Positions 35,202-43,706 of a DNA stretch of 64,000 bases are shown here, one piece after another. Within the stretch, counting starts at the first letter, position 1. Every line of letters begins with the position of its first letter. The position numbers were made by a program, and so were the translations under genes. Source of the stretch: Psychrobacter pacificensis (GTDB lineage: Bacteria > Pseudomonadota > Gammaproteobacteria > Pseudomonadales > Moraxellaceae); contig NZ_FNAL01000011.1 of NCBI RefSeq assembly GCF_900101915.1, positions 41,417 through 105,416 of the forward strand. Direction: 5' to 3'. The notes beneath the pieces were generated by a model, which was not told the DNA's origin, searched no databases, and saw nothing but the letters and a program-made list of their open reading frames with translations.

Positions 35202-36941
35202 CTATGTTTCAAATTCATAACATAGGCGAAAGCCAATTTTTATATACTTATATCTACCTGTACTTGCAAAAGGGGGTTTGTGTCTAAAATACTGATCACC
35301 ACTGAATGATGTTAAGGAGTTTGAACGTATACAGCTAAAATCCTGTAACCATTCTGCGAACAAGTGAGAGTCCATAAACCTTAGGTTGTTTCTAACTACG
35401 AATTTTGGACTGTTGAAATACATATTTAATGACTGAAAGTCTTTTTCATCCACATATGGAGGTTGACGTGTTTTATCACCGTTAGAGTCGACAAAAAAAC
35501 AGTATTGTTCAGAAGAGTAAACTGAATCGCGGTTTTTTTCATCCATCACTAATCGATGATATGACGTAATTGCAAGGTATTCATCTAAACTCAACAAACG
35601 TGCTTCCACGTCATTTTCAGAATTAAACCAGTCAATATACTTAAGAACATCATAGCCAGTTAGTGCAACAGGAAGCGTTCTATCTACCTCGTTATTAGCT
35701 GTTTCTAGCGTATCAAGATTTGTTTTACTCAAATTTGGATTGGAACGCCTTGTAAAGTATTCAGTATTCTCGCGTTTGAATTTTTCAAAATCTTCAATAG
35801 AAATTAAATCAGAAACCATAAGAGTGCTTTGGTCAGAAATCTCAACTCTTTGAAAATTTGGTAGTTTCTTATTCGTGTTTAAAGACTTTAAAGTTTTTGA
35901 ATAGTCAGTATGGTAGTAAGATTTTAACAGCTCTAAAATACCTGGATAGTTACCAATACTCCCTCCACTCTCATAAAAACTATCTTCTGCTTTATGTAAA
36001 TCTTCAGCTCTGAAACCCTCATATTCAAAATAATACCAACGCTTGAAATGGTAGTCATCGACAAAACTAGGAATTTCGGAAAGTCTCAAATAAGGTTCAA
36101 ATTGTGAGTCATGTTGAAACAATTTATCGCGCTGATTACGAAAAACAAAACTATACTCTCCATTTTTGCCTTTGAGAAAAATAAGATTGTCGTTGTAAGG
36201 AATGACGTCAACCCAACCACCTTCAAGATTTTTTACTCTTTTGACAAACATATTGAATAACTCATTTTCTGAGTCGATATTTTCAGGTGAACGTTGATAA
36301 ATACACAGTTCAGGAATGTTTGTACTTTTTGGGATAGTAAGTTGATCACCAATAATATTAAAGCCAGGCTGAATGATAAATAACATCTCAGAACCTATGA
36401 TGATATCAAGAAGACTGCGCATATTGCAGTACTTGTTTCCTCGAACTGGCATCTCTTTGTCTGGATTGTCGTTAGCCCACTGAATTTTTTTAGAAACGTC
36501 TTGTGTAATTCCTAAATCTACATGACCAATATAGTTACCATCATCAAAATGTCTATCATAATGAAAGTCATAACCTGTAAATATTGCCTTAGGGATAGGT
36601 TTACCGCTATAGAAAAAACGTTCAGAAATATCTTGATAGGTTAAGCGTAAGCGAGGACTATCGTAACCTGAAAACTTAGGTGAAACTAAGTCAGTAAGGG
36701 TGGTGAGGTGATGTTCTTGCATAAAAGGTTTGAGCTTTGTCTCATACTCGGTCTTGTAGCCAGCAATACCACCTTTGACGCCTAAGGCATTAGCACATGC
36801 GTTGAGTAAAGTGTTATAACTGACTTTTTCTCTATCACGAGAAGCATTTTTTACAGACGACTTGATAGACTCTGGAGATAAGCCATTAATGGGAATAATA
36901 TGGAATTTTTTCAACGGGAGGTAAGACGTAGGCTGTTTCAT
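35202..36941 (-). CDS. Unknown protein with C-terminal formylglycine-generating-enzyme (SUMF1/C-type-lectin-like) domain
   Basis: A 579-residue soluble protein with no signal peptide. An N-terminal helical region (about 30-110) holds YNTLLNACANALGVKGG and YETKLKPFMQEHHL. A middle aromatic-rich region (about 115-345) has no family I can name. The C-terminus (about 368-579) resembles a SUMF1/FGE fold: MVSDLISIEDFEKF, GYDVLKYIDWFNSE, RLLSLDEYLAIT, and the terminal IGFRLCYEF. The paired Cys of true formylglycine-generating enzymes is not evident, so a binding role is more likely than catalysis. Codon use looks AT-rich compared with neighbours. It is first in a two-gene cassette with the HicA-like gene. 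AGGA precedes the ATG. Function unknown. Confidence 0.7.
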   Translation of the reverse strand: MKQPTSYLPLKKFHIIPINGLSPESIKSSVKNASRDREKVSYNTLLNACANALGVKGGIAGYKTEYETKLKPFMQEHHLTTLTDLVSPKFSGYDSPRLRLTYQDISERFFYSGKPIPKAIFTGYDFHYDRHFDDGNYIGHVDLGITQDVSKKIQWANDNPDKEMPVRGNKYCNMRSLLDIIIGSEMLFIIQPGFNIIGDQLTIPKSTNIPELCIYQRSPENIDSENELFNMFVKRVKNLEGGWVDVIPYNDNLIFLKGKNGEYSFVFRNQRDKLFQHDSQFEPYLRLSEIPSFVDDYHFKRWYYFEYEGFRAEDLHKAEDSFYESGGSIGNYPGILELLKSYYHTDYSKTLKSLNTNKKLPNFQRVEISDQSTLMVSDLISIEDFEKFKRENTEYFTRRSNPNLSKTNLDTLETANNEVDRTLPVALTGYDVLKYIDWFNSENDVEARLLSLDEYLAITSYHRLVMDEKNRDSVYSSEQYCFFVDSNGDKTRQPPYVDEKDFQSLNMYFNSPKFVVRNNLRFMDSHLFAEWLQDFSCIRSNSLTSFSGDQYFRHKPPFASTGRYKYIKIGFRLCYEFET

Positions 36942-36964
36942 AAATTAATCCTGTTTGTTTATTA

Positions 36965-36982
36965 CATACTCTTATGAGTATG
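36965..36982. promoter_or_regulatory. Inverted repeat, candidate operator or leader hairpin
   Basis: CATACTC-TTAT-GAGTATG is a perfect seven-base-arm palindrome 24 bases upstream of the 579-residue gene's ATG. It could be a repressor site or an mRNA hairpin near the ribosome site. Confidence 0.5.
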
Positions 36983-37317
36983 AGTACCCCACTTGTTAGA
37001 CAAGGCATACTATGGATAAATAAAGGATTAAATTTTTTGAACAGTATATAAAGAAGTTATACTTGATATCTTTTTGTCTAAGTATAGTATGAATACTTGG
37101 CCACAGGATTAGAAATCAACCTCAGCTTTAGCGCTTAAAAACAATATATATTACAGAAATTGAAAAATCAAGGAACTGTTCGATAAAAAATAAATTTTAT
37201 AAAAGTGACAATCATACAACTTGAGCCAAAAATCAATAGAGAGGAGGTTTAGCTTCAATAGGAAATGTCTTCTCGATGAGCTAGCTACCAATGCATTCAA
37301 ACTGAAAGAAAATAGCG

Positions 37318-37346
37318 ATTAAAAACCCCTATTAAGGGGTTTTTTC
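37318..37346. terminator. Terminator after ybbP
   Basis: AAAAACCCCT (37321-37330) pairs with AGGGGTTTTT (37335-37344) around ATTA. On the minus strand it follows the ybbP stop and gives a T-rich tail. Confidence 0.9.
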
Positions 37347-37370
37347 GTTTAAATCTGAAATTGAATACAC

Positions 37371-39998
37371 TTAAATCATCGCCCTAACCCTGGCCATAAT
37401 CCCGCGCCCAATCACCAATCTCACATAAATAATGGCAATGGCAAACAGCAAGACGATTAACGCCGCACCGCCAATAGCCAAACTTGTCCATGGCACACTA
37501 AACTGTAGGTTAAACCATTGCGTGATGGCCACCCAAGCGCCAACGCTAGCGATAACGACTGCAAAGGTTGCCGCGCTAATACCAAGCACACCCAGCTCTA
37601 ATATATTGAGCATATACAAGTCGCGCTTTTGCATACCGAGCAGTCTAAATGACGCGCTGTCCTTCATACGATCTTGCGAGGTAGACAACAGCGAGCTAAT
37701 CAGCACCATGACGCCAGTGAGCAGGGCCAGCAAGGTAAACACATAGACCAAGCGGCTCATTTGTACCACCAGCTCTTGAATTTGCTTGGCAATAGCCGTG
37801 CCATCGATGGTCGTGACCGCAGGGAACTGGCGTACCAGTTTGCCTTGTAGCTCTGGAATCGCATCTTCTGATACGTGCGCAGTGGCAAATTGAATCTGCG
37901 GGGCAGCGGACAGCACCGACGGCTCAAACAGGAAGTAAAAATACGGGCTTGGACCGCGCTCATAGCGCGAGCGGATACTGGTGATCTGCCCGACGATTTC
38001 GATACCTTGAATGTTAAAGCGCACCTGATCGCCCATACCGACATTGAGCATACTGGCGGCAGTGTCCAAGATAGATAGGGGTTTGATTTGTTCATTTGTC
38101 GCATCGATAGGCGTATATAGCGCATCGTCTGTGAGCGATTCAGTGATGTATTCGGTATCCATGACCGTATCGGCGTAGCTTAAGTTAAACACCCGCGTGG
38201 GGTCATCAAAGCCATCCTCAGGCTCGATATCTTTTGCCGGTACATCATTGGCCGTCTCTACACGCGCACGAATGACCGGATAATAAGTGACAGGCGCCTC
38301 AATGATCGCATCAATATCGTCATGTTGATCGCTTTGCACATCGAGCAAAAACAGATTGGGCGCGTCTTCAGGATAGGCGGTGATAAACTGCGCATTAATA
38401 CTATGATTGAGTGTCGTGATGAGCGTCAGCACCGCGACCGATAGCGATAGCGTGACAAAGAATAATGCGGATTGATTGCCCTTGCGCGCCAGATTATGAA
38501 TGGCGATACGCTGCATCCAACTGACCTTGGCATTGCTCGCCAGCTTAGCAAGCAACCATAGCCATCCACGCGCCAGTAGCCAAAATATCGCCACAAAGCC
38601 GATCAAGCCGCCCAATAATTGCGCGCCTAATGACAATGAGCCCACTTCATAAGCAAAGAAGGCATACAGCCCTGTCATCACCAAGCCATACCACAGTAAT
38701 GGTACGCGTCGATACCACGGCAGGTTTTGCGACTGCGTGCTTGCTCCTTGATTGAGTAGGGTCGCGGGTTTGGTGGTGTTAAGCGCGCTTAAACCACGCT
38801 GAGCAATCAGCAACGTGAGGGCTAAGGCAATCACAATGGTCTTAATCGCGCTAATTGGATTGATAGATAGACCCACGTCAGCAGGTAAGATAGCCGCGAG
38901 ATACGGCTGACCAATTTTAAGCAAGCCCAGACTAAGGACAATCGCGGCAATACAAGCAATGGCAGTCGTGACGATAAGCAATTGATAATAGCTACGTTTG
39001 AGTGAACCAAGCGGCTCGCCTAACGCCAAACGAATGGCATTATTGGACTGCTGCTTGCTGACGAACGCACTAATGACACCGTACATGGCGACCGCCGAGA
39101 GTAGCAGTACGGCAATGACCAGTAACTTTAAAAACATCAATACATTATCAGAGATACGCGAGACCGAAGTGTCCGCCGAATCAGCATCAGAGAGCTCGAT
39201 ATCAGGATAGCTGGTCAGTATGCCTGTGAGCTTTTTGCGCTGCGTGCTTATCAGTTCAGGATCACCTGCTATCTCGATACGGTAATTGATGCGGCTGCGC
39301 TGACCGAGTAGATTGGTGGCCTCTAACGCATCTTGCTTCATCAAGACTCGCCCACCAAAACCAAAGGCGTTCAAAGGTCGATCAGGCTCTTTGGTCAGCA
39401 CATCACTGATCGTAAACTGCGCATCGCCAATATCGATACGGTCGCCGACACTAGCATTTAGGCTACTGAGCACTTCTGGGGCGACGACGATATTGTCAGC
39501 GGTTAGTTGCTCCCACAGCGGCTTTCCTGAGGCAAGCTCAGCGGTACCGTACAAAGGGTAAGACGGTGTGACGGCTTTGACGCTGGCAAGCAAAGTTTGC
39601 TCATCGGTGACGAGCATGGCGCTAAACTGATAGTCATACACGGTCTGCGTATCGAGGATGGTTTCTACTTGCGCCAATACCTCGCTTGGCCAGTCTTGCT
39701 TGCTGTTCAAAATCAAGTCGCCACCAACGAGTGCGCGCTGATTGTCATTGATATAACGATCGACAGACTGCTGCACAGAGTCGAGGGTCAGGTAGGTTGC
39801 AAGTGACAAGGTCAATGTGAGTAGAAACAACACTGGATACACCCAGCGCTGCCACCAACTACGGCTGAGTGCTTGCGAGCCTAGTGTTTTGATGAAAAGT
39901 TGATTGAGGATACCGCTAGAATAACTGGTCTCTTGACGCATACTGGTATCAGTCTTTTTTATATCAGTCGATGTGTTGTCTGTCAGCTTTTCATTCAT
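37371..39998 (-). CDS. ybbP: FtsX-like ABC transporter permease (YbbP-like)
   Basis: An 875-residue inner-membrane permease. The first helix is at about 50-70, a periplasmic loop follows, then a FtsX-type helix bundle at about 280-420, further helices at about 435-490, a second periplasmic region (about 530-740), and a terminal bundle (about 755-870, VFTLLALLTGVMVLISSLLSTSQDRMKDSASFRLLG by region). The start overlaps the ATPase gene by four bases (ATGA). The set tesA-ybbA-ybbP is conserved; in E. coli tesA is divergent, here all three are collinear. The substrate is unknown; lipoprotein or lipid handling is suggested. Confidence 0.88.
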   Translation of the reverse strand: MNEKLTDNTSTDIKKTDTSMRQETSYSSGILNQLFIKTLGSQALSRSWWQRWVYPVLFLLTLTLSLATYLTLDSVQQSVDRYINDNQRALVGGDLILNSKQDWPSEVLAQVETILDTQTVYDYQFSAMLVTDEQTLLASVKAVTPSYPLYGTAELASGKPLWEQLTADNIVVAPEVLSSLNASVGDRIDIGDAQFTISDVLTKEPDRPLNAFGFGGRVLMKQDALEATNLLGQRSRINYRIEIAGDPELISTQRKKLTGILTSYPDIELSDADSADTSVSRISDNVLMFLKLLVIAVLLLSAVAMYGVISAFVSKQQSNNAIRLALGEPLGSLKRSYYQLLIVTTAIACIAAIVLSLGLLKIGQPYLAAILPADVGLSINPISAIKTIVIALALTLLIAQRGLSALNTTKPATLLNQGASTQSQNLPWYRRVPLLWYGLVMTGLYAFFAYEVGSLSLGAQLLGGLIGFVAIFWLLARGWLWLLAKLASNAKVSWMQRIAIHNLARKGNQSALFFVTLSLSVAVLTLITTLNHSINAQFITAYPEDAPNLFLLDVQSDQHDDIDAIIEAPVTYYPVIRARVETANDVPAKDIEPEDGFDDPTRVFNLSYADTVMDTEYITESLTDDALYTPIDATNEQIKPLSILDTAASMLNVGMGDQVRFNIQGIEIVGQITSIRSRYERGPSPYFYFLFEPSVLSAAPQIQFATAHVSEDAIPELQGKLVRQFPAVTTIDGTAIAKQIQELVVQMSRLVYVFTLLALLTGVMVLISSLLSTSQDRMKDSASFRLLGMQKRDLYMLNILELGVLGISAATFAVVIASVGAWVAITQWFNLQFSVPWTSLAIGGAALIVLLFAIAIIYVRLVIGRGIMARVRAMI

Positions 39999-40714
39999 GT
40001 CGGTACAATCCGGCCGTCATGCATGGTGATGACGCGATCAGCCATCTCGGCAAGCGCAGGATCGTGAGTCACGACTACTAGTGCAGAGCCAACTTGCTGG
40101 CGTAGATTTAATAGCAGCTGCATGACTTGATCGGCATTTTGCTCATCCAAGTTACCCGTTGGCTCATCGGCAAAGACAATCTTTGGATGCGATACTAGCG
40201 CTCGTGCCACCGCCGTACGCTGCTGCTCACCACCTGATAACTGATTGGGTAAGCTATGACGGCGATGACCCAAATCAACCGCAACGATCAGCTCGTTGAC
40301 TCTTGCTGGGTTTGGACGCCGTGCGATATCAAGAGGAAAGGCGATGTTTTCGGCGACAGTTAGGGTCGGCAGTAGATGAAATGACTGAAAGACAAAACCC
40401 ATATCACGCTGACGAATAACCGCAAGTGAGTCTTCATCCAAGCTGCTGAGCGTTTGATCTGCCAGCGATACCGTACCACTATCAGGATAATCTAGAGCTG
40501 CGAGTAAGCCCAGCAAGGTGGATTTGCCCGAGCCTGATTTGCCCATGATGACCACAAACTCGCCAGCATTGACGTATATATCGACGTCCTTAATGATAGA
40601 TAATTTTTGCTCACCGACTTGCACGGTTTTGTTTAGCTGTGAGGCAGTGAGTAGGGCTGGTGCCTTAGCGTCTGCTTGTGGCGTGGATGCGGTAACCGAA
40701 GGTGATGATGTCAT
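39995..40714 (-). CDS. ybbA: ABC transporter ATP-binding protein (YbbA/LolD-like)
   Basis: A 239-residue cytoplasmic ATPase of the MacB/LolD type. Walker A is GKSGSGKST, the Q-loop lies in VFQSFHLLPTLT, the signature is LSGGEQQRTAVARAL, Walker B is IVFADEPTGNLD, and the switch His is in VVVTHDPALAEMADR. It pairs with the permease that overlaps its stop codon. About 30 extra N-terminal residues precede the core. tesA ends 25 bases upstream of its start. Confidence 0.92.
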   Translation of the reverse strand: MTSSPSVTASTPQADAKAPALLTASQLNKTVQVGEQKLSIIKDVDIYVNAGEFVVIMGKSGSGKSTLLGLLAALDYPDSGTVSLADQTLSSLDEDSLAVIRQRDMGFVFQSFHLLPTLTVAENIAFPLDIARRPNPARVNELIVAVDLGHRRHSLPNQLSGGEQQRTAVARALVSHPKIVFADEPTGNLDEQNADQVMQLLLNLRQQVGSALVVVTHDPALAEMADRVITMHDGRIVPT

Positions 40715-40739
40715 TACAGTGTCTCGTTAAATGGTCTCG

Positions 40740-41588
40740 TTAAGTAGTCTCATTTGGCGTATTTTTGGTTGTGTCGGCCTGAGAGGTTTCGGCTGCTGTG
40801 ACTTCTTGTAGCGTGGGCTCTAAGATAGGCAAGATATTGTCATTGACGATGATGGTGTAGCCTTCTTTGGTTGGGTGAATGGCATCTGCTTGGTTGAGCT
40901 CAGCCTCACCGCCGACACCCTCCAAAAAGAATGGTATCAGAGGGACGCTCATGTCTTTAGCGACGCGAGGATAGATATCTGAGAACGCGGCAACGTAGTC
41001 ATCGCCCAAATTATCATAGATCGACATCCCGCCCAAAATAACGACACTGCCATTGTCTTGTAGACGTTTAACAGCTGTCCGAATATTGGCTTCAATCGTC
41101 GCCACGTCGATACCGCGTATAGCATCGTTAGCCCCAATGGTCAAAATCGTCACATCAGGTTTGGTCTGTAGTACCCAGTCTAAGCGATTGACGAGTCCCG
41201 TACTGGTTTCACCGCTCAGCCCTGAGTTGATCACTTCGGTATTCTTATAACCCATTGCTTGCAGGCGATCTTCTAACTGCGCAGGGTAGTTATCATTTTT
41301 ATCTACCCCAAGACCTTCCGTCAGTGAGTCGCCAAGCGCTAAAATAGTGATTGGGGCGTCGTTGACTTGCATATCGGTGGGTGCATCAGCATTGGCGTCT
41401 ACATTGGTGTCTACGGACGTTGTATTGGCTTGGTTGTCTGTCGTTTCAGTATCTAAGCGTTGGGTGTCAGTCGGTTGATTCGGTGTGGTCGGCTCAGTCT
41501 CTTTTTGACAACCACTGATCGCCATGACAGCAGCGAGCATGGCAATAGCAGGCAGGCGCTGAGCGAGCCGAGAAGGGGTATTTAGCAT
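40740..41588 (-). CDS. tesA: Arylesterase/lysophospholipase TesA-like, lipoprotein
   Basis: An SGNH/GDSL hydrolase with thioesterase, arylesterase and lysophospholipase activity in its family. A lipoprotein signal (AISGC, lipid-modified C27) is followed by an Asp/Thr/Gln-rich linker to about residue 78 and the catalytic core: ILALGDSLTEGLG (Ser88), the Gly block in SGLSGETSTGL, ILTIGANDAIRG (Asn) and DAIHPTKEGY (Asp and His). E. coli TesA is a periplasmic soluble protein, so the lipid anchor and linker are a difference. It is first in the tesA-ybbA-ybbP operon. Confidence 0.9.
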   Translation of the reverse strand: MLNTPSRLAQRLPAIAMLAAVMAISGCQKETEPTTPNQPTDTQRLDTETTDNQANTTSVDTNVDANADAPTDMQVNDAPITILALGDSLTEGLGVDKNDNYPAQLEDRLQAMGYKNTEVINSGLSGETSTGLVNRLDWVLQTKPDVTILTIGANDAIRGIDVATIEANIRTAVKRLQDNGSVVILGGMSIYDNLGDDYVAAFSDIYPRVAKDMSVPLIPFFLEGVGGEAELNQADAIHPTKEGYTIIVNDNILPILEPTLQEVTAAETSQADTTKNTPNETT

Positions 41589-41777
41589 GGGTGTTATGTC
41601 CTATAAGCAATCAAGCTGATGTAGAGTCAGCTCAAGATTTAAATCATCTTGCACTGACTATAGCAAAATAAGACAGCCACCAATATTGCCCTAAGGTTAA
41701 TTTCAAGACAGCTTTATTGCGCGTTAGAAATCAAGGGCTTATAGACAGTAGTATGTAGAGATTTTGATAAGCTAATA

Positions 41778-42992
41778 TCAAATGTATTTACCATCGACCA
41801 TCACTGGACGACTGACGAGCCAAGCAATCACAACGTTTGCAATCATCAGTATCAGAATAATAAAAAGCGGCAGACTCCAGCTATCAGTCGCTTCATGGAG
41901 CCAGCCTGTGCCAAGCGGCCCAAAAAATGCAATCAAATAACCGACGGCCTGTGCCATACCAGACAGCTCACTTGATTGATTGGTAGTATAGGTACGCAGG
42001 GAAAACAGCATCATACTCAAGGTAAAAATCGCTGAGCAACCAATCCCCATCATGGCTGACCATAGCCACGCCAACTCAGTAGATAGATAGCTGATACCTA
42101 ATACGCCAATGACATTGAGCACAGCGGCAAACACGGCGAGTGCTTGAATAGGACGACCACGATTAATCAGCCATGTCAGACTCAAAATAGAGATGGGTGC
42201 CATAAACTGAAACACAGAACCCATTTGGCCAGCGCTCACGGTAGATAGCCCTTTACTAACCAAAATAGAAGGCAAAAAACTGGCAACGGTATAAAACAGT
42301 AATGATTGTAGCCCCATAAAGACAGCAATTTGCCAAGCAAACGCCGTTCGCCAAATAGAGATATCAGAGGCATCTTTATCTGTAGATATGACGGATTGGT
42401 GGTTGGATGAGCCCAAACGCACACGCAAAAATAACCAAATCAATAACGCAAAAATACCTAAAACCGTCCAACCACCCAACGCCCATTGCCAGCCTACTTG
42501 CTCAGACAAAGGGAGGACGATGCCTGAGACTATTCCAGCGGTCACCGTCATTGTTAAACTAAACAAACCCGTAATCAGCGGAATATGTTGCGGAGTACGT
42601 TGCTTGATGACAGGCGCGGCCAGTGTATTGGCAAAGCCAATGGCTAGAGTCAGCAATAAAGTACCGATTAAAAACCCAGTCCACGTCGGGATAACGGTAC
42701 GCAGAATCATGCCAGTGGTTAATAGCGCGATCATGGCAATCAGCGTATTTTCAAGTCCGAAGCGCTTGCCAATGGCTGGTGAGATCAGCGCACCAAGGGC
42801 AAAACCCAGCATCGGCACCGCGCCCAACCAGCCAATCTGTATCTCCGAGATATTGAGTGCTTCTTTCACCACTGGCGCGATAGCGCCCAGCGCAACGATA
42901 GGGGCACGCATATTGGTCGCTAGCAAAATCATGGCGCATAGCACTAACCAAAAGGTGAAACGTGATGAAGGCAGATTGGATGAGGTAGACAT
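41778..42992 (-). CDS. MFS transporter, CynX/NimT-like
   Basis: A 404-residue twelve-helix major facilitator. The N-terminus FWLVLCAMILLATNMRAPI is typical of the CynX/NimT (2-nitroimidazole/cyanate) branch, and the loop after helix 2 carries the degenerate GxxxxRxG-type motif (ISPAIGKRFGLE). Substrates of the group range from cyanate to nitroimidazoles and other small solutes; none can be assigned here. It is transcribed alone, with no cyanase gene or regulator beside it. Confidence 0.85.
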   Translation of the reverse strand: MSTSSNLPSSRFTFWLVLCAMILLATNMRAPIVALGAIAPVVKEALNISEIQIGWLGAVPMLGFALGALISPAIGKRFGLENTLIAMIALLTTGMILRTVIPTWTGFLIGTLLLTLAIGFANTLAAPVIKQRTPQHIPLITGLFSLTMTVTAGIVSGIVLPLSEQVGWQWALGGWTVLGIFALLIWLFLRVRLGSSNHQSVISTDKDASDISIWRTAFAWQIAVFMGLQSLLFYTVASFLPSILVSKGLSTVSAGQMGSVFQFMAPISILSLTWLINRGRPIQALAVFAAVLNVIGVLGISYLSTELAWLWSAMMGIGCSAIFTLSMMLFSLRTYTTNQSSELSGMAQAVGYLIAFFGPLGTGWLHEATDSWSLPLFIILILMIANVVIAWLVSRPVMVDGKYI

Positions 42993-43322
42993 AGCAGCAC
43001 AACGATAACAGGGAAAAAGGACACGTTATAAGACAGCGCCGAAAAAACGTCGCTCGTAAAACAACACCAAAGATCATTTACTCAGACACGTACCTAAACG
43101 GTAATCGATAACGTCAATCAGAACTAAAAATTTGTAGAGGGCAAAACAGATATGTTTGCTAGCCAATTTTTCAAATAGAAAATATCTAAATAGAGAGTGT
43201 CTAAATAGGCATAATAAGAGATGGCGACATGAAAATAACGCCAAGTCACTTTGAATGACTTGACGTTATTATACGAACAGATGTTAGGTAAATACTACCC
43301 GCGTATGGTAACCAATGAGTTT
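42993..43322. other. Intergenic region between nqrM and the MFS gene
   Basis: About 330 bases with the terminator at 43234-43270 and the presumed promoter of the MFS gene. A short repeated TCTAAATAG near 43187-43209 has no evident role. Confidence 0.45.
43234..43270. terminator. Terminator after nqrM
   Basis: AATAACG-C-CAAGTCA pairs with TGACTTG-A-CGTTATT around a seven-base loop. A tract AAAATAA on the plus strand gives a T-rich tail on the minus strand. Confidence 0.85.
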
Positions 43323-43568
43323 TTACACAGATTTGCCGAGTTGGGCAGCTCTTAACGCGTTTTCTTGTTGCTCTGCCATCAATGAGTCGCACTTGTTGGG
43401 ATCATCGCCACAAAATGAGCATTGCTCATCACCCATCAATTTGGCAACACCACCACAAGAGCCTTTGAGCGGCTTTTTTTTGACCATATAACCGATGCCC
43501 ATAAAAACGAAAAATAGGATAAACACTGTAAAGGTAATGGCAAGCATAGGAAGCAATTGGCTAAGCAT
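43323..43568 (-). CDS. nqrM: Na+-NQR maturation protein NqrM
   Basis: A small 81-residue membrane protein (formerly DUF539). One N-terminal helix (about 6-28) is followed by the conserved cysteines KGSCGG (C38), EQCSFC (C50 and C53) and NKC (C60). NqrM is needed to build the iron centre between NqrD and NqrE. It lies downstream of apbE on the same strand, completing the NQR locus. GAGG precedes the ATG. Confidence 0.93.
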   Translation of the reverse strand: MLSQLLPMLAITFTVFILFFVFMGIGYMVKKKPLKGSCGGVAKLMGDEQCSFCGDDPNKCDSLMAEQQENALRAAQLGKSV

Positions 43569-43706
43569 AGAGGAAACCTCATTGTCAAAAGTGGGGCAGT
43601 TGCTGTTAATGATGTACTTTTAATGGCAACTAACTAATAGTATAGCAAATTTTGGTGTTGCTCGTTGCGCGTTATCGTATTCTCTTGTTTCAATGCCAAA
43701 AACTTA

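Larger units (their letters stand above)
36942..37370. other. AT-rich regulatory region upstream of the cassette
   Basis: About 429 bases between the cassette and ybbP. It holds the inverted repeat at 36965-36982, a second imperfect palindrome AAGTAT...ATACTT at 37080-37098, and the ybbP terminator at 37318-37346. No gene is seen. Confidence 0.55.

Noticed and set aside
35202..36941. SUMF1/C-type-lectin-like C-terminus as a diversity-generating retroelement target
   Set aside because: No reverse transcriptase, template repeat or near-identical variable repeat lies in the window, so there is no support for a DGR.
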